From NCBI GenBank assembly GCA_030533035.1, contig JAUNJW010000086.1, positions 1-8,130 of the forward strand: a stretch of 8,130 bases of DNA. The letters are read 5' to 3'. The translations under genes were made by a program, and so were the position numbers. The notes under the pieces were generated by a model. That model made no database searches. It saw nothing but the letters and a program-made list of their open reading frames with translations, and was not told the DNA's origin. Source of the stretch: Erysipelotrichaceae bacterium (lineage in GTDB: Bacteria; Bacillota_I; Bacilli_A; Erysipelotrichales; Erysipelotrichaceae). Below are positions 1-5,450 of the stretch, piece after piece; position 1 is the stretch's first letter; each line of letters begins with the position of its first letter.

Positions 1-1339
1 TGATGGAGATGCGCTTGCCGGTGCCGTTCCAGCCGGTGTTGACCAGATAAGCCTTCGCTCCGCTCTTCTCCATGCGCTTCACCAGCTCCTCGCCGTACTT
101 CGTGGGATGCAGCTCCAGGAAGGCCTGGCCGAAGCATGCCGAGAAGGTCGGAGTCGGCTCTGTGATGCCGCGCTCTGTGCCGGCCAGCTTGGCTGTGAAG
201 CCGGAGAGGAAGTAGTACTGTGTCTGTTCCGGTGTCAGGATGGATACAGGCGGCAGAACACCGAATGCGTCGGCGCTCAGGAAGATTACGTTCTCAGCAG
301 CAGGACCTGCGGAAACAGGACGGACAATCTTTTCGATATGGTCGATCGGATAGGAAACACGTGTGTTCTCTGTCACGCTCTTGTCAGCGAAATCGATCTT
401 GCCTTCAGCGTCGACTGTGACGTTTTCAAGCAGGGCGTCTCTTCTGATTGCGTTGTAGATATCCGGTTCGGAATCCTTGTCGAGGTTGATAACCTTGGCA
501 TAGCAGCCGCCTTCGAAGTTGAAGACGCCTTCATCGTCCCAGCCGTGCTCGTCGTCACCGATCAGCAGACGCTTCGGGTCTGTGGACAGTGTTGTCTTGC
601 CGGTTCCGGAGAGACCGAAGAAGATGGCAGTGTTCTTGCCTTCCATATCGGTGTTGGCGGAGCAGTGCATGGAAGCGATGCCCTTGAGCGGCAGGTAGTA
701 GTTCATCATGGAGAACATACCCTTCTTCATTTCGCCGCCGTACCATGTGTTCAGGATGACCTGCTCACGGCTTGTGATGTTGAAGGCAACGGCTGTCTCG
801 GAGTTAAGGCCCATTTCCTTGTAATCATCAACCTTGGCCAGGGAAGCTGTGTAAACAACGAAGTCCGGTTCGAAGTTCTTCAGTTCTTCCTCAGTCGGCT
901 TGATGAACATGTTTCTGACAAAGTGTGCCTGCCATGCGACTTCCATGATGAAGCGGACAGCCATGCGTGTGTCCTTATTGGCGCCGCAGAATGCGTCGAC
1001 AACGAACAGTCTCTTGTTGGAGAGTTCCTTGCGGGCGAGATCCTTGAGCTTAGCCCAGTTTTCCTGTGACAGCGGATGGTTGTCATTGGGATATTCCGGA
1101 GTGTTCCACCAGACTGTGTCCTTGGAATTTTCATCCATGACAATGTACTTGTCCTTGGGAGAACGGCCTGTGTAGATACCTGTCATGACGTTGACAGCGT
1201 CGAGTTCTGTCAGCTGGCCCTTTTCGTAGCCGGTCAGTTCAGGCTTCATTTCTTCTTCGAACAGCAGTTCGTAGGAAGGATTGTAAACAATCTCAGTTGT
1301 GCCGGTAATTCCGTATTTTTCTAAGTTGAGTTCAGACAT
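1..1339 (-). CDS. pckA: Phosphoenolpyruvate carboxykinase (ATP), C-terminus cut by window edge
   Basis: Cytosolic enzyme interconverting oxaloacetate + ATP with PEP + CO2 + ADP. The minus-strand frame is open from the ATG at 1339 to the edge, giving 446 residues; the family is about 530-540 long, so roughly 90 C-terminal residues are missing. Visible motifs: GRSPKDK (58-64, Arg59 for substrate), GEMKKG with Lys205/Lys206, SMHCSANTD with His225 (metal ligand), kinase-1a P-loop GLSGTGKT (242-249), kinase-2 [11 protein letters not shown] (259-269, metal-binding Asp), NTRVSYP with Arg327, and [10 protein letters not shown] near the edge. The GLSGTGKT P-loop and overall sequence identify the ATP class, not the GTP class. 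The start is supported by GGAGG at 1345-1349, 5 nt upstream. It lies downstream of the oxaloacetate decarboxylase operon but is separated by a terminator and has its own leader, so it is probably a separate unit. The direction in vivo is not readable; in fermenters the oxaloacetate-forming, ATP-yielding direction is common. Confidence 0.98.
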   Translation of the reverse strand, partial: MSELNLEKYGITGTTEIVYNPSYELLFEEEMKPELTGYEKGQLTELDAVNVMTGIYTGRSPKDKYIVMDENSKDTVWWNTPEYPNDNHPLSQENWAKLKDLARKELSNKRLFVVDAFCGANKDTRMAVRFIMEVAWQAHFVRNMFIKPTEEELKNFEPDFVVYTASLAKVDDYKEMGLNSETAVAFNITSREQVILNTWYGGEMKKGMFSMMNYYLPLKGIASMHCSANTDMEGKNTAIFFGLSGTGKTTLSTDPKRLLIGDDEHGWDDEGVFNFEGGCYAKVINLDKDSEPDIYNAIRRDALLENVTVDAEGKIDFADKSVTENTRVSYPIDHIEKIVRPVSAGPAAENVIFLSADAFGVLPPVSILTPEQTQYYFLSGFTAKLAGTERGITEPTPTFSACFGQAFLELHPTKYGEELVKRMEKSGAKAYLVNTGWNGTGKRISI

Positions 1340-1356
1340 ATTTTCCTCCAGTCCTC

Positions 1357-1375
1357 AAATGTTCTTTAAACATTT
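1357..1375 (-). promoter_or_regulatory. Inverted repeat in pckA leader
   Basis: AAATGTT-CTTTA-AACATTT is a perfect 7-5-7 inverted repeat. It lies 18 nt upstream of the pckA start codon and just inside the transcript predicted from the promoter at 1384-1412. It could be a repressor operator overlapping the transcription start or a weak AU-rich hairpin in the leader. The symmetry is seen directly; the function is inferred. Confidence 0.4.
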
Positions 1376-1383
1376 CAACGCGT

Positions 1384-1412
1384 ATTTTAAACTCTTTTAA
1401 CTCAAAAGTCAG
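1384..1412 (-). promoter_or_regulatory. Candidate pckA promoter
   Basis: Read on the minus strand, CTGACT (1412-1407) and TAAAAT (1389-1384) are separated by 17 nt. They match the sigma-A consensus at 4/6 and 5/6 positions. The predicted transcription start is near 1377, about 38 nt ahead of the ATG, in a very AT-rich stretch. No other hexamer pair between the oadB terminator and pckA was clearly better. Confidence 0.45.
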
Positions 1413-1430
1413 TAATGTTTTCCGAATTCA

Positions 1431-1448
1431 TTGTGAAATATTTTACGA
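1431..1448. promoter_or_regulatory. Rex/Crp-like operator upstream of pckA
   Basis: TTGTGAA-ATAT-TTTACGA matches the palindrome known for the Gram-positive redox repressor Rex (TTGTGAA-N4-TTCACAA) at 12 of 14 specified positions, with the left half perfect. The same spacing also fits a Crp/Fnr-type site (TGTGA-N6-TCACA). It sits about 19 bp upstream of the predicted -35 box. The left half and its flank (TTGTGAAATA) recur exactly at 1482-1491. The regulator's identity is inference. Confidence 0.4.
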
Positions 1449-1451
1449 TCG

Positions 1452-1466
1452 TCTGACATTGTCAGA
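1452..1466. promoter_or_regulatory. Perfect 15-bp palindrome upstream of pckA
   Basis: TCTGACA-T-TGTCAGA is a perfect 7-1-7 inverted repeat in non-coding DNA between the oadB terminator and the pckA promoter. It has no U tract and the stem is short, so a protein-binding operator is more likely than a terminator. I do not recognise the regulator. It directly abuts the cre-like sequence at 1467-1480. Confidence 0.45.
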
Positions 1467-1480
1467 TGTATGCGTTTTCA
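1467..1480 (-). promoter_or_regulatory. cre-like catabolite control site upstream of pckA
   Basis: TGAAAACGCATACA on the minus strand fits the catabolite-responsive element consensus bound by CcpA in Gram-positive bacteria (TGWAANCGNTNWCA) at all but one specified position (A instead of T at position 10). Catabolite control of PEP carboxykinase would make sense. The site overlaps the palindrome TTTCACTTGTGAAA at 1476-1489. It lies far upstream of the predicted -35 box, so its effect could be positive or negative. Confidence 0.35.
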
Positions 1481-1489
1481 CTTGTGAAA
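1476..1489. promoter_or_regulatory. Palindrome TTTCACTTGTGAAA upstream of pckA
   Basis: A perfect 6-2-6 inverted repeat made from two GTGAAA boxes facing outwards. Its right half is part of the second exact copy of TTGTGAAATA (1482-1491), which starts 51 bp from the first copy (1431-1440). It lies 23 bp past the oadB terminator hairpin, so it belongs to pckA control. Confidence 0.35.
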
Positions 1490-1512
1490 TACCATGCTTT
1501 TTGTGCTTTTCA

Positions 1513-1543
1513 AGACAAAAGTCACAGGCGAAAACCCGTGACT
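1513..1543 (-). terminator. Intrinsic terminator of the oxaloacetate decarboxylase operon
   Basis: On the minus strand AGTCACGGG (1543-1535), a six-base loop and CCTGTGACT (1528-1520) form a 9-bp stem with one G:U pair. The RNA then continues into UUUGUCUU. It starts 12 bases after the oadB stop codon, so most oad transcripts should end before pckA. Confidence 0.85.
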
Positions 1544-1555
1544 GCGGCAGTTCAA

Positions 1556-2677
1556 TCAGCCTCCGAAAATCTTCAGCATGAAGCCGGCCGCGACCGCCGA
1601 ACCGATGACGCCGGCGACGTTGGGACCCATTGCATGCATGAGAAGATAGTTGGACGGATTGGCCTTCTGGCCTTCCATCTGGCTGACACGTGCTGCCATC
1701 GGAACAGCGGACACGCCGGCTGAGCCGATCAGCGGGTTGACCTTGCCGCCGGTCAGGCGGTACATGATCTTGCCGAGAAGAAGACCGCCGATGGTCGAGA
1801 AGCTGAACGCGATCAGACCGAGGACGATGATCTCAATGGTGCGCAGTGTCAGGAAGGTTACAGCGACTGCCTTGGCGCCGACGGAGATACCCAGGAAGAT
1901 GATGACAGTGTTTGTCAGGGCGTTCTGGGCTGTGTCGGACAGTCTGTCAGTGAGTCCTGTTTCCTTGAGCAGGTTGCCGAACATCAGCATTCCGACTAAC
2001 GGCGCTGTATCCGGAATCAGCAGGACAACAAAGATTGTGACGGCAATCGGGAAGATGATTCTTTCAGTTTTGGAGACGGACCTTGTCTGCTTCATGACGA
2101 CCTTGCGTTCCTTTTCGGTTGTCATCATGCGCATCAGAGGCGGCTGGATCATCGGGATCAGGGCCATGTAGGAATAGGCAGCGATCGCGATGGCCGGCAG
2201 ATATTCCATCGCCAGCTTGGAAGCTGTCAGGATGGCAGTCGGACCGTCGGCACCGCCGATGACGCCGATGGCAGCGGCAACCTTGGGATCAAAGCCAAGG
2301 GCCAGGGCCAGCAGGAATGCGGTGAAGATGCCGAACTGGGCGCCGGCGCCCATGATCAGGGAGCTCGGGCTGGCAATCAGCGGTCCGAAATCGGTCATCG
2401 CGCCGGTCCCGAGGAAGACCAGGGACGGATAGATGCCGTATTCAACGCCGAGTGAAAGATAATGGATCAGGCCGTCTGTGATTCCGGTCCTGGGCAGGTT
2501 TGCCAGCAGGATGCCGAAGGCGATCGGAATCATCAGCAGCGGTTCATAGCGCTTGCCGATGCCGAGATACAGCAGCAGGCAGGCGATCAGAATCATGACA
2601 AGATATCTGGGATCCTCCAGCAATGCGGCGAAACCGGATTCCTGGAAGATTTTGGACATGACTTCGATAATATACAT
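1556..2677 (-). CDS. oadB: Na+-translocating oxaloacetate decarboxylase, beta subunit
   Basis: Integral membrane subunit that decarboxylates the carboxybiotin carrier and couples this to Na+ export. It has 373 residues, mostly hydrophobic segments, as expected for the family. The residues known to be essential in Klebsiella OadB are present: the Asp of GGADGPTAI (Asp144, counterpart of Asp203), and in the later conserved region Asn314, Gly318, Ser323 and Arg330, whose spacing of +4, +9 and +16 exactly matches Asn373, Gly377, Ser382 and Arg389. The start is the ATG at 2677 with GAGGTGA a few bases upstream, overlapping the stop of the biotin carrier gene. It is the last gene of the operon and is followed by a terminator. 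The beta family is shared with methylmalonyl-CoA and glutaconyl-CoA decarboxylases, so substrate identity rests on the alpha subunit. Confidence 0.95.
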   Translation of the reverse strand: MYIIEVMSKIFQESGFAALLEDPRYLVMILIACLLLYLGIGKRYEPLLMIPIAFGILLANLPRTGITDGLIHYLSLGVEYGIYPSLVFLGTGAMTDFGPLIASPSSLIMGAGAQFGIFTAFLLALALGFDPKVAAAIGVIGGADGPTAILTASKLAMEYLPAIAIAAYSYMALIPMIQPPLMRMMTTEKERKVVMKQTRSVSKTERIIFPIAVTIFVVLLIPDTAPLVGMLMFGNLLKETGLTDRLSDTAQNALTNTVIIFLGISVGAKAVAVTFLTLRTIEIIVLGLIAFSFSTIGGLLLGKIMYRLTGGKVNPLIGSAGVSAVPMAARVSQMEGQKANPSNYLLMHAMGPNVAGVIGSAVAAGFMLKIFGG

Positions 2678-2688
2678 ACGACGTCACC

Positions 2689-3084
2689 TCACTGCAGTGT
2701 TGCCAGAACCTGATCTGTCTGAATCGAAGCGCCTTTCGCAACAGTTACAGAAGTGATGGTGCCGTTCTTCGGGGCAACAATCTCGTTTTCCATTTTCATC
2801 GCTTCCAGGATGAAGAGGATGTCGCCTTCCTTTACGGTCTGGCCCTGGGTGACTCTGACGTCCAGAATTGTGCCGGGCATCGGTGACTTGACGGGATCGC
2901 CTGCGCCGGCAGGTGCTGCCGGAGCCGGTGCGGCTGCCGGAGCTGCCGCGGCCGCGGGCGCCGCTTCCGCCTGCGGGGCAGCAGTGGTCATTTCTTCCGC
3001 TTTACCGACATAGACAGCGGTGGCATTTCCCTTTTCTACTTCTACTTCGTATTTCTTACCGTTTAATGTAACAATATATTTCAT
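2689..3084 (-). CDS. Biotin carrier protein of the sodium-pump decarboxylase
   Basis: Free-standing biotin carboxyl carrier of 131 residues that shuttles CO2 from the alpha to the beta subunit. Three parts can be seen. Residues 1-30 form a small charged N-terminal segment (MKYIVTLNGKKYEVEVEKG), as in related gamma/carrier subunits. Residues about 34-62 form a flexible Ala/Pro linker. Residues about 64-131 form a biotinyl domain beginning SPMPGTI. The biotinylation motif is EAMKMENE with target Lys97, placed 34 residues from the C-terminus as is typical. The start has AGGGGGA upstream. It lies 15 bases after the oadG-like gene and 11 before oadB. In Klebsiella-type enzymes this domain is fused to OadA; here it is separate, as in glutaconyl-CoA and methylmalonyl-CoA decarboxylases. 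A biotin ligase is required but is not in the window. Confidence 0.94.
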   Translation of the reverse strand: MKYIVTLNGKKYEVEVEKGNATAVYVGKAEEMTTAAPQAEAAPAAAAAPAAAPAPAAPAGAGDPVKSPMPGTILDVRVTQGQTVKEGDILFILEAMKMENEIVAPKNGTITSVTVAKGASIQTDQVLATLQ

Positions 3085-3099
3085 TTTGAACTTTCCCCC

Positions 3100-3441
3100 T
3101 TAATCCAGCGCTTTGATCGATCTGAAAATCAGCTGGTCGAGCGGAATTCCGCTTGAATCGCTGACAATCGCCATGATGCAGGCAGCTGTCTTTTCATCAA
3201 CGTCATACAGGGCGATTTCGCCGCCGTAGATTTCATGCGCTCTGGCAGGTGCAGGTGCGGGCTGCGGTTCCTCTGCCTTCACCGGTGCGGCCGGTACAGC
3301 CGGAACTTCCGCAGCGACGCTCTTCTCCATGCCGGATACAGCCTTGCTGATGAGAACCAGGATGCCCCACAGAATGACGAGCATCAGGAAGACAACAAGG
3401 AAACCCGACAGGGCGATCATGAGAGCTTCGCTGACAGGCAT
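3100..3441 (-). CDS. oadG: Oxaloacetate decarboxylase, small membrane-anchored gamma-type subunit
   Basis: A 113-residue protein with one hydrophobic membrane helix (about residues 6-34), a Pro/Ala-rich linker (about 44-68) and a conserved C-terminal segment (about 72-113: YGGEIALYDVDEKTAACIMA onward). This layout is typical of OadG or delta (MmdD/GcdD) subunits, which assemble the complex and tie the soluble alpha subunit to the membrane beta subunit. The sequence is poorly conserved in this family, so the call rests on architecture, the C-terminal motif and position. Its ATG lies one base after the oadA stop. Its ribosome site GGAGG lies in the last codons of oadA, so translation is probably coupled. 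The Klebsiella Zn-binding C-terminal tail is not evident. The name delta subunit would be equally valid. Confidence 0.85.
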   Translation of the reverse strand: MPVSEALMIALSGFLVVFLMLVILWGILVLISKAVSGMEKSVAAEVPAVPAAPVKAEEPQPAPAPARAHEIYGGEIALYDVDEKTAACIMAIVSDSSGIPLDQLIFRSIKALD

Positions 3442-3442
3442 A

Positions 3443-4828
3443 TTATTCAGCCTCCTCGATGGAGTAGCTGACCTTCAGGGCCTTCTTTTCCTGTCTCTCC
3501 CTCAGGTAGGCTTCCGCCTGCTGCGGGAACGCGACATAGCTCAGCACGTCTTCTTCACTTTCGGCCAGGGAGCCCAGATAAGCCTTTGCGCCCGGGATTT
3601 CCGGCTCGATTGTGTCGTCATAGCGGCCTTCGATCGGCTTTTCATCGCCGAGGGCAAGTTTGACAAGTTCCTGGCTGACTTCGCCCGGGGCCTTGCCGTA
3701 TTCGCCTCTGAGGTAGCTCTTGACTTCCTTGGAGATGTTCTTGTAGCGGCCGCCGGTCAGAACGTTTGTGACCGCCTGGACGCCGACCATCTGGCTCATC
3801 GGTGTGACCAGAGGCGGATAGCCGAGGTCTTTTCTGACTCTCGGTGTCTCAGCGAGAACCTCATCCAGCTTGTCGAGCTTGTCAACAGCTGTCAGCTGGG
3901 CGATCAGGTTTGAAAGCATGCCGCCCGGGATCTGGTAGTTCAGGGCGTCGATCTTTGTTGTAAGGACAGACGGGTTGAGGCCGCCTTCCTTGAGGAATCT
4001 TGCCTGGACAGGCTTGAAATGGTTGTTGATGGCCTGGCAGACCTTGAGGTCAACGCCGCAGTCATAGCCCATTTCATCCAGCGCGTAAACCAGTGACTCG
4101 GTTGACGGATGGGATGTGCCGCCGGAGAAGATGGAGATCGCTGTGTCGATGCCGGCAGCGCCAGCTTCAACAGCCTTCATCAATGTCAGCGGGCCGAGGC
4201 CTGTTGTGCTGTGGGAATGTACATAAACCGGGATCTTCACTTCCTTGACAAGAGCGCTGACGAGGTCATAGCAGACCTGCGGGCTCATGATGCCGGCCAT
4301 GTCCTTGATGCACAGGGAGTTGCATCCCATGGACTCAAGGGTTCTGCCGAGCTCGACATACTTTTCAAAAGTATGGATCGGGCTGATTGTGTAGCAGATT
4401 GTACCCTGGGCGTGGCCGCCTGCCTTCAGGCATTCGTCGATGGCGGTTGCCATGTTCTGCGGGTCATTCAGGGCGTCGAAAATTCTTATAATATCAATAC
4501 CGTTTTCGACCGACTTGCGGACGAACGCGCGGACTGTGTCATCAGAATAATGCTTATAGCCGAGGATGTTCTGGCCTCTCAGCAGCATCTGCAGCTTGGT
4601 GTTCTTCACCTTAGAACGGATAAAGCGCAGTCTGTCCCACGGATCTTCATCCAGATAACGCAGACAGGAATCAAATGTGGCGCCTCCCCAGACTTCCAGC
4701 GAGTAGTAGCCTGCCTTGTCCATGGTTTCGAGAATTCCCTCGAAATCGGATCTCGGCATACGTGTGGCAATCTGTGACTGATTGGCATCACGCAGTACCA
4801 CTTCGGTTATATGAACCTGTTTATTCAT
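3443..4828 (-). CDS. oadA: Oxaloacetate decarboxylase, alpha (carboxyltransferase) subunit
   Basis: Transfers the carboxyl group of oxaloacetate to carrier-bound biotin, releasing pyruvate. It has 461 residues from the ATG at 4828. The N-terminal TIM-barrel carboxyltransferase domain covers about 5-275 and the conserved PYC/OADA domain about 290-445 (PGGMLSNL at 301-308). Metal-site residues are visible: Asp14 in LRDANQS, Lys175 in CIKDMAGI (the carbamylated lysine) and His204/His206 in VHSHSTTG. Their spacing equals that of Asp17, Lys178, His207 and His209 in known enzymes. This fold separates oxaloacetate (and pyruvate carboxylase type) enzymes from methylmalonyl-CoA or glutaconyl-CoA decarboxylases, whose alpha subunits are crotonase-like. 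There is no C-terminal biotin domain; the carrier is encoded two genes downstream. Odd: the usual LRDAHQS reads LRDANQS (Asn16). A longer form from a TTG at 4849 is less likely. Confidence 0.95.
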   Translation of the reverse strand: MNKQVHITEVVLRDANQSQIATRMPRSDFEGILETMDKAGYYSLEVWGGATFDSCLRYLDEDPWDRLRFIRSKVKNTKLQMLLRGQNILGYKHYSDDTVRAFVRKSVENGIDIIRIFDALNDPQNMATAIDECLKAGGHAQGTICYTISPIHTFEKYVELGRTLESMGCNSLCIKDMAGIMSPQVCYDLVSALVKEVKIPVYVHSHSTTGLGPLTLMKAVEAGAAGIDTAISIFSGGTSHPSTESLVYALDEMGYDCGVDLKVCQAINNHFKPVQARFLKEGGLNPSVLTTKIDALNYQIPGGMLSNLIAQLTAVDKLDKLDEVLAETPRVRKDLGYPPLVTPMSQMVGVQAVTNVLTGGRYKNISKEVKSYLRGEYGKAPGEVSQELVKLALGDEKPIEGRYDDTIEPEIPGAKAYLGSLAESEEDVLSYVAFPQQAEAYLRERQEKKALKVSYSIEEAE

Positions 4829-4837
4829 ATGAAAATA

Positions 4838-4847
4838 CCTTCCTTCC
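4838..4847 (-). promoter_or_regulatory. Ribosome binding site fixing the oadA start
   Basis: GGAAGGAAGG on the minus strand lies 9 nt upstream of the ATG at 4828. The alternative in-frame TTG at 4849 overlaps this site and has no Shine-Dalgarno of its own; it would add MEGRYFH. The ATG is therefore preferred. Confidence 0.8.
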
Positions 4848-4905
4848 AAATTGAACCAAAATCAGAAAAATGATAACACATTTCCACTGAAATTGATACG
4901 TATTC

Positions 4906-4923
4906 ATGTGAAATAATTGACTA
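4906..4923. promoter_or_regulatory. Rex/Crp-like operator upstream of oadA
   Basis: ATGTGAA-ATAA-TTGACTA matches TTGTGAA-N4-TTCACAA at 11 of 14 specified positions. ATGTGAAATA differs by one base from the repeated TTGTGAAATA ahead of pckA. It lies 78 bp upstream of the oadA ATG. On the minus strand it overlaps a possible weaker promoter (GTCAAT, 17 nt, TATCAA). The shared sequence is seen; Rex or another regulator is inferred. Confidence 0.35.
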
Positions 4924-4998
4924 AATCTTTGCCGCGCTGAATCGGAAAATCATTCTTTTCCTTACAGCCGCGTGAAATGTTACACCGCTGTCCTCTCT

Positions 4999-5028
4999 TT
5001 TACAAGCCGCAGGCTTCAAATTTGTCAA
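4999..5028 (-). promoter_or_regulatory. Candidate oadA operon promoter with palindrome in the spacer
   Basis: On the minus strand a perfect TTGACA (5028-5023) is followed after 18 nt by TGTAAA (5004-4999, 4/6 match to TATAAT). The spacer holds most of a perfect inverted repeat AAGCC-TGC-GGCTT (5016-5004), which could be an operator. If used, the oadA leader would be about 160 nt and would contain the Rex-like site at 4906-4923. The weak -10 box leaves this tentative. Confidence 0.4.
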
Positions 5029-5068
5029 AAGTTTCCATAAGAAAGTATTTTTTGTAATACCTGTCATC

Positions 5069-5094
5069 AAAAAAAGACCGTCTTTGCGACGGCC
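5069..5094 (-). terminator. Intrinsic terminator of the EndoU operon
   Basis: GGCCGUC (5094-5088), loop GCAAA and GACGGUC (5082-5076) form a 7-bp stem with one G:U pair, followed by seven U residues (5075-5069). It begins 14 bases after the stop codon of the 113-residue gene. Confidence 0.88.
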
Positions 5095-5108
5095 CCCTGC
5101 CTGAATTC

Positions 5109-5450
5109 TCACTGAATTCCCCTGCTCTTTTCCTTCCATTCCGCGATCAGCCCTCTCAGGTCTTCGGTGCCGATCTCACACCAGAGCAGTTCATCTTCCG
5201 CATCGATGGTGACCAGCGCTCTTTCCGGGCCGGCGGCCAGGGAATATCTGTTTCCTGAAAAGCGGGCCTGCCTGCCGGTATGGCGCATCTCTTCCAGGCA
5301 GCCGCAGATCTCTTCGCCGAAGGATGGCATTTCCAGATTGAGAAAGTCGCAGATGAGCTGATACTGCGGCTGGCCTGTTTCCAGGATCAGTCTTGTCTTT
5401 TCCCTGTTTTTATTTTTCAGCGTGACTGTGCGCCATGCATGATCCATCAT
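5109..5450 (-). CDS. Unrecognised 113-residue protein, candidate immunity protein to the EndoU nuclease
   Basis: Soluble and mildly acidic, with no signal peptide, membrane segment or cysteine-rich motif. The C-terminal half is the more structured part: FSGNRYSLAAGPERALVTID (about 64-83) looks like beta strands, followed by CEIGTEDLRGLIAEWKEK (91-108), likely a terminal helix. I see only a weak, from-memory resemblance in layout to the YacL/UPF0231 family and assign no family. The start ATG at 5450 overlaps the stop of the EndoU gene as ATGA, and AGGAGG lies 7 nt upstream, so the two genes are translationally coupled. A small cytoplasmic protein encoded directly behind a secreted nuclease is the usual arrangement of an immunity protein (compare barnase and barstar). 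That role is inference from context only. A terminator follows at once. Confidence 0.7.
   Translation of the reverse strand: MMDHAWRTVTLKNKNREKTRLILETGQPQYQLICDFLNLEMPSFGEEICGCLEEMRHTGRQARFSGNRYSLAAGPERALVTIDAEDELLWCEIGTEDLRGLIAEWKEKSRGIQ

Noticed and set aside
107..1069. 320-codon plus-strand reading frame
   Set aside because: It lies wholly antisense to pckA, whose motifs leave no doubt about the coding strand; the product shows no family features.
2898..2985. GC-rich repetitive stretch in the biotin carrier gene
   Set aside because: It encodes the expected Ala/Pro linker between the N-terminal segment and the biotinyl domain; it is not a mobile or regulatory repeat.
4109..4777. 222-codon plus-strand reading frame
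   Set aside because: It is antisense to oadA, with no domain or ribosome site.
4829..4849. TTG start extending OadA by seven residues
   Set aside because: The TTG overlaps the GGAAGGAAGG ribosome site, which is well spaced for the ATG at 4828; family members begin near that ATG.
4921..5139. 72-codon minus-strand reading frame between the EndoU operon and oadA
   Set aside because: It overlaps the end of the 113-residue gene, runs through the terminator hairpin at 5069-5094 and the candidate oadA promoter, has no recognisable domain and no convincing ribosome site.
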